Below are positions 18,841-26,835 of a stretch of DNA of 26,835 bases, one piece after another (positions within the stretch are counted from its first letter, which is position 1; the number at the start of each line of letters is the position of its first letter). A model generated the notes under the pieces. The model did no database searches, had not been told where the DNA came from, and was given only the letters and a program-made list of their open reading frames with translations. Made by a program: the position numbers and the translations under genes. Source of the stretch: Chara braunii (taxonomy: Eukaryota > Streptophyta > Charophyceae > Charales > Characeae); assembly GCA_003427395.1 (NCBI GenBank), contig BFEA01000790.1, positions 500,331-527,165 of the forward strand, written 5' to 3'.

Positions 18841-20693
18841 CTAAGTGTTTCCCGAACTGGAGTTCGTAGAGGCCCCAGACTGAGAAGAAGGAAACCCACC
18901 CTTAGGAGGGATCTTCTGCGAGACCTTCGGGTTCTTGCACTTAAACCGCTGGTGGCCATACTCGCCGTAGTTTATGCAAGCACCGCTCGACCAACGGTCC
19001 TGCCACATTTCCTGATCCAAACCAGCCTCACCCAAATAGCTATTTTGTTTGGGTTGGCGGCTTGCCCCTAACTCCTCGGTTGACCGCCCTTGCCGCGGCC
19101 ACCTGCCTTAGTCTTAACTACGGCGGAGAGGTTGCTACCCTCAACACTCTCCTCGTCGTCTAACTCTGACCCCTCCGCAAGATCAGAAACATCATCGATC
19201 TCAATTCGATTCCCATCGGAATCAACCATCATCAATCGACTACCCTTCTTCTTCCATTCTTGTGGAGTCTTCTTCTTTCTCCCGTCCGTAGGGGGGGTTT
19301 GAGCACCACCCAGCGTAGCCTCTAAGTCCAGGGCCTTCTTGCTGAATGTCTCAAATGTGTGATACTCTAAGTGAGCCTCGTTGGGCAGTAAGTTCTTGAT
19401 GTTTGTGGCAGTAAGTTCTTGATGTCTGTGGGAAGACATTTTAAGAACATGGTCAATAAGACATGTGGATTGTACTCCACTCCTGGGACAACAATCAAGC
19501 GCTCGACGATTGTGGTAAGCTCTTGCACAGACTTGTACTTTCTAGCATCAAGCTTTAGTAACCCATCATCAATGGCAATCTGTGTCTGCTGAGGGTGGTG
19601 CCAATGTGCTTCCACTAAGTCCATAAAGCTTTCTAGAGCGTGGGTCTGCGCTCAGTCACCCATGTTCCTGCCGAAACCCTTTGAAGCAAGCAATCCATTT
19701 AGCCAATGAGATGCTCCCCTCTAAGTAGGATGCAACAATAATCACGTCCTCCTCTACCAATGTCCTATTTGCCCTCACCCACACTGGCACTGTTCTCAAC
19801 CACGTGTCGAGAGCCTCATCCTTCTTGTCTCCTGAGAAGGGTGGAGGTGGTTTCAGGGGGGTCTTGGGATACCAAGGTAATTGTTGTCCCGCTGGCGGGA
19901 CAGGTGGCGACTGTGGTGTAGCTCCAGTCGCTGGACCAAAAGATGAAGAAGCAGTAGTTTGTGACATGGCTGCTGCTGACGTACCACTTGGTGATGGTCC
20001 GGACTGAGCAGCATAGGGGCCTGTCATCGCTGAGAATGGCAGCGATGGCAAAACTGCTGGCCTGATTCCTGGTTTGTGCATGGCATTCAGGATCTGGTCC
20101 AAGGTGTCCTGGATTGTATCCAGTTTGCTGTCCACGTATGCGTGCATGGACATGATGCTCGCTGTAAAAATATTTTCAGTATTACTAAGGGCCGAGTCAT
20201 CTAACCCCTCTAGTGCAACTTTGTCTGCCTCCCTACCCTCTAGTCTGACACTCCTGTCTCTAATCTCTTTCTCTCTTTTTGTAGCCTGTTTAAGTTCCTC
20301 CTCTAGCCTTAAGCAAATCCTTTCCACCTGCTGGAGCTCCATCTGCTCCCGGGTGCATGGAGGCGGTGAGCTGAACTGCGAACCCGCCATTTGACTAGTG
20401 CCAGCTTCTCACGTACTGGAGATGGATTATGAACTGGTCGTGTTAAGTCGCATGCCCAAACTCTGACTAGTAGAGTTAGCAGCAGAAGTGGCTGAGGAGG
20501 TAGCCATTGCTACTGCGCTAGCTGCTGCTGCTGCCTCTCTCGTAGTCTCTAGATTACGGACCCTTGATTCGACCCTAAGTCTTCTTTCGTCTCCTGGTAG
20601 TAGAACTCGGAACACTACGGGTATCCTACTCGTTCCCCGTCGAGTCTGCCTCCTATCGTCAAATGTATCTTCACCACCCTTAGATTCAGTCAT
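18841..20693 (-). pseudogene. Gag (Ty3/gypsy), broken
   Basis: Four pieces of one structural protein are visible. 20693-20427 (MTESKGGEDTFDDRRQTRRG, then an Ala-rich stretch) is a basic N-terminal leader. 20390-19656 (MAGSQFSSPPP) has a Glu/Lys-rich coiled coil around LEEELKQATKREKEIRDRS, a Pro-rich spacer and the capsid start KKDEALDTWLRTVPVWVRA. 19624-19367 and 19439-19068 complete the capsid and an acidic linker. The zinc knuckle at 19035-18841 reads CINYGEYGHQRFKC: C-x2-C-x4-H-x4-C with the second Cys as Tyr. A TGA replaces the Trp expected in MGDWAQTH (about 19650), and a 23-bp duplication shifts frame at 19385. Confidence 0.9.
19385..19430. repeat. 23-bp tandem duplication in gag
   Basis: GCAGTAAGTTCTTGATGTTTGTG at 19385-19407 is repeated at 19408-19430 with one T-to-C change. 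The peptide DIKNLLP is thereby doubled across two frames. Confidence 0.95.
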
Positions 20694-21975
20694 GGGCTAG
20701 GTAGACGTTGTCTGCACTAGTGTCCTCTCTGGGACCTATCGCAGCATGCGTCTGACCGGTTCTAAAAATAGTAAATAAATTAATGCCCGGTGAGTTACCT
20801 AGACTACCGGTCAAGCGGCATCAACAACACCTACACAGTCTGAACACATGTAGTCTACTTCTATCCTGATTAGTTATGCATATAAGCTTTGAGAAGAACT
20901 GACTATGGTAGATTACAGTCCTACGCTAGGCTGTCTGTTAGGTGTTAGCAGTCTGTCAACCAACTAATCAAGATAAAAATAAACTACAGTGAGTAAATGT
21001 ATGCACAATGGATATGATAGTGACGTACAATAGAGTTCACAATTGGAATCCCCCTCCCCTGTATCCAACGTACCTGTGAGCATCATCAAGTTGCGGTGTC
21101 TAAGGTGGGCAATCACGGCCCACCCCTGTGCCCAAGGTGTATGCTTATGACCAACCTGCCCTTTGTTTACCCTCGCGTGCAACGAGCCTTACGTCCGACT
21201 GATCTGGCTTATCAAGAGGCAATTTAAGGACAGCACCCGAGAGTCCGCAGGAATTATTTAACGTCGCAATCAGGACGACGATCACAGCCAATGGACAGAT
21301 CGGACCCCAACCAGAAATGTTTATAGACGGTTTGGGAGCGTCTGTTCCAGAAATATTTATAGACGGTCTGCGAGCGTCTGCATTAGGACTGGTCAGTCCG
21401 CACACCCCTTTTATCAGCACAGCAAAGAGTCTCAATGGACAAAGCAGCATAGCCTGCGTGTACTACTCCCATGGGTTGGCATGGTGACCGTGAGCCGTGC
21501 TTCGACCAGGTCCCTTCAGAGGCACCGCCCTCTCCTGTCAGATGCTCCACTGGGAAGAATGTCGTCTCTCAAGGTAGAGCGCACACGACTCCTCACCAAA
21601 GAGAGGACACTCAAGTTGGACTCACTTCCTCACGGTAAGAAGAGATTGAGAGGGTAGATAAGGAATGGGAACAATGTACCTGGAGATAGCTGCCCCCGAC
21701 CACAGATTTCTCACCAATTGGGCCGACGTGCATTTCGATGACCGGTCAATAGCCTCGGTACCACCCACAAAAAATGCCACGTCAACATACTCTCATCATC
21801 ATACATACATCCGTTGTCGCGACAGCTCCCACGCTGTCGCCATAGCCTTCCAGCGGCCAGCCTCTCCACCTAGGTCCCACTACAACCAGCCAGCGTCAAA
21901 GTATCCTTACTGCACATGAAGCATCGTCAGTGCACCAAGGAACAATGTCGCCAGCGCCAGGGAAGCAGCGATCAC
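20694..21975 (-). other. Ty3 5' leader, no recognised gene
   Basis: About 1.3 kb lies between the PBS and the first gag Met. A 36-bp unit with CCAGAAATRTTTATAGACGG occurs twice in tandem (21311-21346 and 21347-21382). Minus-strand ORFs of 72 and 101 codons resemble nothing I know. A long leader is not unusual for plant Ty3 elements and would hold the packaging signal. Confidence 0.7.
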
Positions 21976-21993
21976 GAACCAGCTCCGATACCA
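21976..21993 (-). promoter_or_regulatory. Primer binding site (initiator tRNA-Met type)
   Basis: On the minus strand TGGTATCGGAGCTGGTTC starts three bases after the 5' LTR. The canonical site for the 3' end of plant initiator tRNA-Met starts TGGTATCAGAGC; there is one mismatch in the first twelve bases. Confidence 0.9.
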
Positions 21994-21996
21994 AAT

Positions 21997-23096
21997 TGCA
22001 AGGAATATGAGTGTGAACGATATACAGAAAACCAAGTTGTGAAATCACACAGATGTCCGGGTAGTCGTGTCTAAGCAGAGAGTACAAAATGCACCGAGAA
22101 ACCATCCATATAGAGCAATACAATGAAGTAACGAGCCAATGCTCAAGCCCGTAGGCCACACCAACACAGTATCCAAAGTCGCTCCTCTCTGTTTGGCGCT
22201 CAGCGCCCAGCCGCCTACTCTACCCGACTATCCTACCTACAGCTGGTTCACGCAACAGGCTCACATCGACTCTCGAAGACCAATGCACATGACTGTCAAC
22301 ACCGTAGTCGACCTCTCTTCATGTACCAGGTACGTATCTCGTCACCCTCAGTCAGACCTTGATTACCCCACACTCTCCTCCTTCCCTGAAGACCACCCGA
22401 TCGCCCGCATTACCCCCTGGCGCCCAGCAGCTCGGCTATGGCTGCCTGCACCCCGCTGCCCTGCAGCACCCCACTTCACCGCTACGCGCCCTGTCAGCGC
22501 CCTTGGCCGCGCAGCATCAAGCGATAGCGCAGCAGCACTTCTGCATTACCTGCACTGGCCAGAATGCCTGGCTTGGGCTGCCTCACTTCTTTTATGGAAG
22601 TGGCAGCCTCCTGGATGCTGCGTGTGGCCTGGCTGGAAGCTTCCAGTAGCTTCCGGTTGGGCCTCAGACCCTGCGTCCAGGCCCGAGACTGCAGTTGAGG
22701 GGCTGGGCCCTTTTCAGTTGGGCACGGCCAGAGTCCCTGGACTTGGGCTGTTTGCTGCATCTGTGCGGGGCTTCCAGGTAGGTGTGTCGGCAGTACAGCT
22801 TTTCCAAAGGCCGATGGCCTGCTTCCCAATGTATCGGCCCTCCTTTGTGCGTATGTGCCCAGGCGCAACTGTCAAGGCCTGGGCCAACTGTACGGCGCAG
22901 CTAAGTGAGGCTCACGCGTCTACCCAACCAACTGGCGTGCTGCAAGAGCCTGAATACCCACATATGGAAATGTCAAAATTTGGCCTTTGACGAATATTCA
23001 GGCCCGCCTTCACTTAGGGCGGGCACTCGGCTTGCTGGGGCCTTAGCCCAGAACATGTGATGTCTGATAGGGCCCCTTGAGGGCTCGTTCCTCACA
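21997..23096 (-). repeat. 5' LTR of the Ty3/gypsy element
   Basis: This 1100-bp LTR runs from TGTGAGGAACGAGC to CATATTCCTTGCA on the element strand and is directly repeated at 14010-15085. Near its start is a hairpin, GCCCGCC (23002-23008) with GGCGGGC (23018-23024), weakened in the 3' LTR by a base change. A 283-codon plus-strand ORF (22139-22990) runs antisense through it; the 3' LTR copy does not keep that ORF open. Confidence 0.97.
22106..22115 (-). promoter_or_regulatory. Candidate LTR TATA box (CTCTATATGG)
   Basis: On the minus strand CTCTATATGG lies about 110 bp before the LTR end. It is conserved at the matching place in the 3' LTR (near 14124). It would give a transcript start about 80 bases before the PBS-proximal LTR end, a plausible R-U5 size. 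There is no direct evidence of use. Confidence 0.3.
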
Positions 23097-23100
23097 ATAT
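23097..23100. repeat. Right target-site duplication (ATAT)
   Basis: Directly follows the 5' LTR and matches 14006-14009. Confidence 0.7.
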
Positions 23101-23178
23101 AACGCCCTGGTGTTATATTCGAATAGAATGCCCGGCCGTTATATTCGAATAGAATGCCCGGGCGTTATATTCAAATGT
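23101..23178. repeat. 26-bp tandem array, 3 units
   Basis: Units start at 23101, 23127 and 23153 (AACGCCCTGGTGTTATATTC plus GAATAG, and variants with AATGCCCGGSCGTTATATTC). Each unit combines a CCCGGG-type and a TATTCGAATA-type palindrome. A truncated unit on the far side of the Ty3 element (about 13988-14009) belongs to the same array. Confidence 0.95.
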
Positions 23179-23501
23179 TCCATGGGCAGAGTGCCTTGAA
23201 GAGGTAGTATACATGAGTTTTAAGGGGCGGGGAGGGGGGTATACATGGGTTTTAAAGGGGGTTGAAAGGGGTTTTAAGTCTTTTGACCTTGAAGGTTACT
23301 ATATTTCGATTTCATTTATTGTTCTTATTTTTTTATTTCCCACTTTCTAAGGAGTTCTGAAATGATCCTCAGGAAAAAGTTGGTCTCATTGCAATTCTGG
23401 ACAACATATATTTCTTAGTAAATTCTTACAGAATTTTTTGATTTTTTTTCTTTTTCGGAATTTTGGGGCCCCATCAAAGTTGCCACCAATTTACGGAATA
23501 T
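23179..23501. other. Spacer between two 26-bp arrays, no gene seen
   Basis: This is about 320 bp of mixed sequence. A short G-rich repeat (ATACATGRGTTTTAARGGGG, about 23209-23258) occurs twice, followed by AT-rich DNA. Nothing recognisable is coded. Confidence 0.5.
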
Positions 23502-23582
23502 AACACCCGGGCGTTATAAACGAATATAATGCAAGGCGGGCGTTATATTCGTATACAACACCTGGGCGTTGTTTTCGGGTGA
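23502..23582. repeat. Second 26-bp repeat array, 3 diverged units
   Basis: Units start near 23502 (AACACCCGGGCGTTATAAAC), 23528 (AATGCAAGGCGGGCGTTATA, 28 bp) and 23557 (AACACCTGGGCGTTGTTTTC). They belong to the same family as 23101-23178 and the motif at 12852. Confidence 0.85.
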
Positions 23583-23862
23583 AGACGGTAGCCAGCATGA
23601 TGTATCATCTTGGCGGCGGCAGCAGCCCCAAGGAACCACCACTGGCAGCCAACATGCAAGCAGCGTATATCATGTGTGTATAGGAACCAACCAACTATTA
23701 TCTTATTTTCAGGCTCAGCAAAACCTTAACCTAAAACAAAAAGAGGCAGGAAAAAAAAAAAAGACCCCCAAACCCTAATTTCAGTTTTGGGCCCGTTAGT
23801 CAGGGGCCGAAACTGGGGGGTCCCTGTTAACCAGTAGTGTCAGCAACCAGAAGAACATCACA

Positions 23863-24153
23863 GTGACTCTCAGCGTGAGGTACATATCCCAACCTTTTGC
23901 TGGTACGCCTCCACCACAGCTGGTTCCGGAGGTCCAAATGATTGGTGCTCTGTTGGCAGATGACCTCCCAGCACTGAACGAGGCACAGGCTTCTCCTTTC
24001 TCATACACAGATGACGAGTTAATGGAAGAAGAGTTACAAGGTCTCCAAAATCATACAAGTAATCAAGTAGTCCAATGTCAAGTCACCAGAGAAGAGGCTG
24101 ATGTGAGGGAGATCAGGCTTAGAGGGTGTATGAGAAAGTGTCCACCAACATAG
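23863..24153 (+). CDS. Unrecognised acidic ORF, 96 aa, doubtful
   Basis: The frame reads MTLSVRYISQPFAG, PEVQMIGALLADDLPALNEA, YTDDELMEEELQGLQNH and EEADVREIRLRGC. Composition is protein-like and acidic in the middle, but its second half lies inside inverted-repeat arm 2 and the matching arm 1 does not keep the frame. No family is recognised; it is probably chance. Confidence 0.15.
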   Translation: MTLSVRYISQPFAGTPPPQLVPEVQMIGALLADDLPALNEAQASPFSYTDDELMEEELQGLQNHTSNQVVQCQVTREEADVREIRLRGCMRKCPPT

Positions 24154-24990
24154 CAGATAGATCTCCCGCTCAGGCCCACTTCCTCTTCGGGCATCTCCCA
24201 CTTGCCACGTCAGCAGACAGTCTTCTCTGACATACACTGACAACGAACAGATCTCGTCATGGTGCTAACTCAGCGCAGACAACTTCTGAAGACGATCATC
24301 AATGTGCAATGTCGACACGGATGCAGACAGGTAAGCTTTCCTCACATTCAACCAATCTCACAGCCCTGATCCTCCTCCTCCTCGCCAGTATCCCATCAAT
24401 GTAGTAGACAGTGTGGCGAGAGCCACGTCAGCATAGTCAGGTATCCAGCTGGCGCCGTAGACAGAGGAAGGTGCCAGCACAAAACAATAGCAGTCTCGCG
24501 TCGTCGTCCTATGTCAAGACAGCGAAGAGCCAGCGTAGTGCCAGCGTCTAGCCAGTGTAGATCCAGCGTCAAGCAACAAGTGCAACACTGGATTGTCCGT
24601 CAGCACGGGCTGGGTCAATATGTAGTGTTGACTCCAGTTGACCAGCCTCTGGTCTCTCAGGTACGGTGGCCCAGATTGACTCCCGGCCAATGGCCTGGAT
24701 CCCATACAGTTGCAGACTTCCACTTGGACTTGATTCTCGGTAGATACCTGCAAACAGCCAAGTGTGTGTGCTTGATCGGTGGCCTGGACTGGGTCCAAGT
24801 TGACTGTGACTCGTGAGACTGAATTTCCGACCTTCTGTTGACCTTTGACTTTCCACGGTCAACTGTCGCATGTTGGGCCTCTGAAGGCCAGTTTTAGGCC
24901 TGACTTCAGGTACCCCACAATAGCAGGCCTTCGCTCAGGCAGTATTCAATACTATTCATGACTTGGGTGTGGCCGTTTGTCCACTATCTC
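24031..24990 (-). repeat. Inverted-repeat arm 2 (~960 bp)
   Basis: This is the reverse-complement partner of 12950-13913. The GCCAGCGT-rich minisatellite (24519-24577) corresponds to the GACGCTGGC variants of arm 1, and TGGACCCAGTCCAGGCCACC occurs on its minus strand. Short ORFs on both strands here are not conserved between the arms. Confidence 0.75.
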
Positions 24991-25250
24991 GGCCTTAGAC
25001 CAAAATGACGACCCTTAGCTCACGACTGATGCATGTTTTTGAGCTGAGTTGTTGCACAGTCAATGATACAGCATTGCAGCAGAGCCACTGTAAAAGAAAG
25101 CCCAACATCAAGGAGACCGGTACTCAACGCCGTGCTAACATGAAGAAACTGAAAACTCTTAATCTCCCAAATACTCCTTAGATGCCCGACTGACCGCAGC
25201 ATACCTTGAATAAGTGTGACCACTCCTAAGCTTTGGGAACAGATCACATT

Positions 25251-25468
25251 CTTACTTTTTTCTTAATTAATAAGGGAGACGATCCCAAAGTACCATCATC
25301 GGACTGACCAGCCCCAGGTAGTTGAAGGGTTCGAACTAAGGTCTGCTAAGACCTGGGGCTAACAGTCCAATGCATGCCCCCATGCCCATCATTCATCTGA
25401 TCCCATACTGGAGAATTCAAACTCAGTTCCGTTCGTCAAGAAGGCTATACCGTTCAGCCCATATGGGC
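25251..25468 (-). mobile_element. Two-headed tRNA-derived SINE-like element
   Basis: On the minus strand the first tRNA-like unit (about 25468-25400) has GGGCTGAACGGTATAGCC (A box), GAGTTTGAATTCTCC (B box) and an acceptor-like stem, CCCATAT pairing with GTATGGG. A second unit follows (25385-25311) with GCATGCATTGGACTGTTAGCC, an AGGTCT/AGACCT stem with a 4-nt loop, AGTTCGAACCCTT (B box), and an outer GCCCCAGG/CCTGGGGC pair. It ends in an A-rich tail (AAGAAAAAAGTAAG, about 25263-25250). The arrangement suggests a dimeric SINE. The first head resembles the element at 9991-10310. Confidence 0.55.
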
Positions 25469-26138
25469 TGGGCGGATCATGGTCTTCCTGGTGACCACCC
25501 GAATCCTATCGGCAGAGAGAGGCGACTGCAACAAAGGAAAAAAAAAGGACTGTATCAAGTCTTTCCATGACAGCTCTGCTCGATGCTTTAACAATGAAGA
25601 TAACTAAAAACGAGGGATCTCAAGCAAATCCCTCAGATTTGGCTCAATACCAGTCCCCCACTCAGCTGTTAGACACCCTGCAATGCTCAGAATTACTGGT
25701 GCAAGAGCCAAGAGGTCACATCACACCCACCAACCCAATGGGAACAAGGGTGGATTGGGGCGGAGTGACAGAGTTCATGGGTGACTAGATGATAGAGAAC
25801 TCACAAGGGATTCCCTTGCTGATGAATTCTCGAACAAGACACAGACAGAAAAGAATAGACAGCGATACAGAGGGCAGGTGCCCGGGCAGCAGCTGGAGCC
25901 CCCCAGTGCATCCTGGTTACGTGAGAGGGGAATAGAGGGCGCTAGGTGAGACAGAGGTTATCTGGCGGCCATCACAGGGGACTGAAGAGGCGCTCCCGTA
26001 TGGCCAACAACGTGCACAGAATATCCTCTCAATATTTCTTTCAGTCTCTGTTTATGGTGCATTGAACCCGGTTTCCAGCAGCTGAAGATGGATGTGGGAG
26101 TGCAGTGGGATAAAACTTGAAGAAGGCTCTATTTCTTT
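25469..26138. other. No recognised gene
   Basis: A 73-codon plus-strand ORF (25567-25788, MTALLDALTMKITKNEGSQA) is present but matches nothing I know and has no supporting signals. The rest is ordinary mixed sequence. Confidence 0.4.
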
Positions 26139-26345
26139 CTTTTCCTTAAGTTTGATTTTTCTTTATTTATATCTAATTGTATGATATTTCTTTGATTATT
26201 TAATTGTATGTACAATTCAATATATTCTCGAATTTTCATGTATGAAAACATTAGCACATATTTTGTATGGTATAAACATCCAGATCATATTATAGATATC
26301 CAATATATGATAATTATCATTATAATAATAATTAAAGGACTTGTT
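26139..26345. other. AT-rich tract
   Basis: Unlike its GC-balanced surroundings, this stretch is strongly AT-rich, with TATTTAT and ATTATAATAATAATTA-type runs. It could be matrix-attachment-like or an old element; nothing is coded. Confidence 0.6.
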
Positions 26346-26429
26346 TTCTATCTTGGTTCCAATTATTTGAAAGCCCCCCTTCATAGACCGTGTGGACTGC
26401 GGGAAAAAAAAAAAAAACCGGGGCCGGTA

Positions 26430-26459
26430 GGCCCGATTTCACCGATTTGAAATCGGGCC
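26430..26459. other. Perfect 11-bp-stem hairpin
   Basis: GGCCCGATTTC (26430-26440) pairs with GAAATCGGGCC (26449-26459) around an 8-nt loop. An A14-type run lies just upstream. No T run follows, so it is not an obvious terminator. Confidence 0.85.
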
Positions 26460-26502
26460 CCATCATCCCCCTTTTCACTCAGTCTGGGGCTGTGAAACCG
26501 CA

Positions 26503-26539
26503 CGCGAGCTTTTGAGCGCCGCTCAAAACCGCGCTCGCG
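26503..26539. other. Nested GC-rich palindrome
   Basis: TTTTGAGCG (26510-26518) and CGCTCAAAA (26520-26528) form a 9-bp stem around one base. CGCGAGC (26503-26509) and GCTCGCG (26533-26539) extend it after a 4-nt asymmetric bulge. Confidence 0.85.
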
Positions 26540-26751
26540 GGAGGGCATGTGCGGTGTGTGTGGAGGGTTGGTAGGGGGTGTGCGGGGTCCCAGGCGGCGG
26601 GGGAGCTGTCGGGGGGGACTTCTGGCCTGCTGCCGATGGGTGGATGAAAAAAAAAAAAAACGCAAAGTTCCACACCGTGCTATTAAGCGCTGTGCGGATG
26701 AGCGCACTCATTCGCGTTTGTCCACGCTCGGCCGCTGAAGCGCACACGCGT

Positions 26752-26753
<2 letters not shown>

Positions 26754-26835
<82 letters not shown>
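26754..26835. repeat. (AG)n microsatellite
   Basis: About 41 uninterrupted AG units run to the window end; the true length is unknown. Confidence 0.98.

Larger units (their letters stand above)
14010..23096 (-). mobile_element. Ty3/gypsy LTR retrotransposon, complete but defective
   Basis: On the minus strand the order is 5' LTR (23096-21997), PBS, about 1.3-kb leader, gag, protease, RT, RNase H, integrase, polypurine tract and 3' LTR (15085-14010). Protease-RT-RNase H-integrase order defines Ty3/gypsy. The integrase ends in a degenerate chromodomain-like segment, suggesting a chromovirus-type member. ATAT flanks both ends (14006-14009 and 23097-23100). The LTRs differ at roughly 7-8% of sites in the ~310 bp I compared by eye, mostly transitions, so the insertion is old. 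All coding modules carry lesions, so it is not autonomous. Confidence 0.95.

Noticed and set aside
21145-21450. Extra gene in the Ty3 leader
   Set aside because: It has no recognisable domain, contains the 36-bp tandem repeat, and lies where a long untranslated leader is expected.
22139-22990. 283-aa plus-strand ORF as a host gene
   Set aside because: It lies wholly inside the 5' LTR, antisense to the element. The equivalent stretch of the 3' LTR is interrupted, and the translation has no recognisable domain.
12950-24990. A large TIR DNA transposon carrying the Ty3 element as cargo
   Set aside because: No transposase is seen between the arms, the outer motif is not mirrored, and no target-site duplication was found outside the arms.

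Overview
The window looks like repeat-dense nuclear DNA from a green-lineage eukaryote. I infer a streptophyte alga such as Chara, because the Ty3/gypsy polyprotein (gag coiled coil, the WYPKTPLKPPPPFSG stretch, the degenerate chromodomain-like tail) resembles charophyte elements as I remember them; no database search was done. I find no intact host gene, no rRNA and no CRISPR. Nearly everything recognisable is a decayed mobile element or a simple repeat.

Region by region. 1-5184 (minus strand): a broken LINE with an ORF1 remnant, an APE-type endonuclease, a reverse transcriptase and a C-terminal region. 5209-8100: unassigned DNA with a diverged 245-bp direct repeat and weak unrecognised ORFs. 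8119-8303: a U6 snRNA retrocopy with an A-rich tail and a perfect 10-bp target-site duplication. 8304-11150: non-coding DNA with two short minisatellites, a tRNA-derived SINE-like element and a tandemly duplicated ~200-bp unit. 11260-12830: a CAG/CAA-rich decayed glutamine-rich coding region, internally duplicated, carrying a second, 5'-half U6 copy. 12832-14009: a palindromic GC-rich motif and one arm of a ~960-bp inverted repeat.

14010-23096 (minus strand): a structurally complete 9.1-kb Ty3/gypsy retrotransposon. It has two LTRs of about 1.1 kb (TGTGAGG...CTTGCA on its own strand), a 4-bp ATAT duplication, a PBS close to that for initiator tRNA-Met, a polypurine tract, and gag-PR-RT-RH-INT in the usual Ty3 order. 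Every enzymatic module is damaged by frameshifts, stops, tandem duplications or replaced catalytic residues. It inserted into an array of 26-bp units (consensus AATGCCCGGGCGTTATATTC plus GAATAG). 23097-26835: the rest of that array, a second array, the other inverted-repeat arm (24031-24990), a two-headed tRNA-derived SINE-like element (25251-25468), AT-rich DNA, GC-rich hairpins and a terminal (AG)n microsatellite.

How the parts relate. The LINE encodes the kind of endonuclease and reverse transcriptase that mobilises U6 and tRNA-derived transcripts in trans. The AAAA-starting duplication and A-rich tail of the U6 copy fit that route, although this particular LINE is dead and need not be the source. 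The window reads as a graveyard of nested, ageing insertions. The U6 retrocopies, the palindromic repeat array hosting the Ty3 element and the inverted arms around it are the most informative structures. I see no convincing new biological system.
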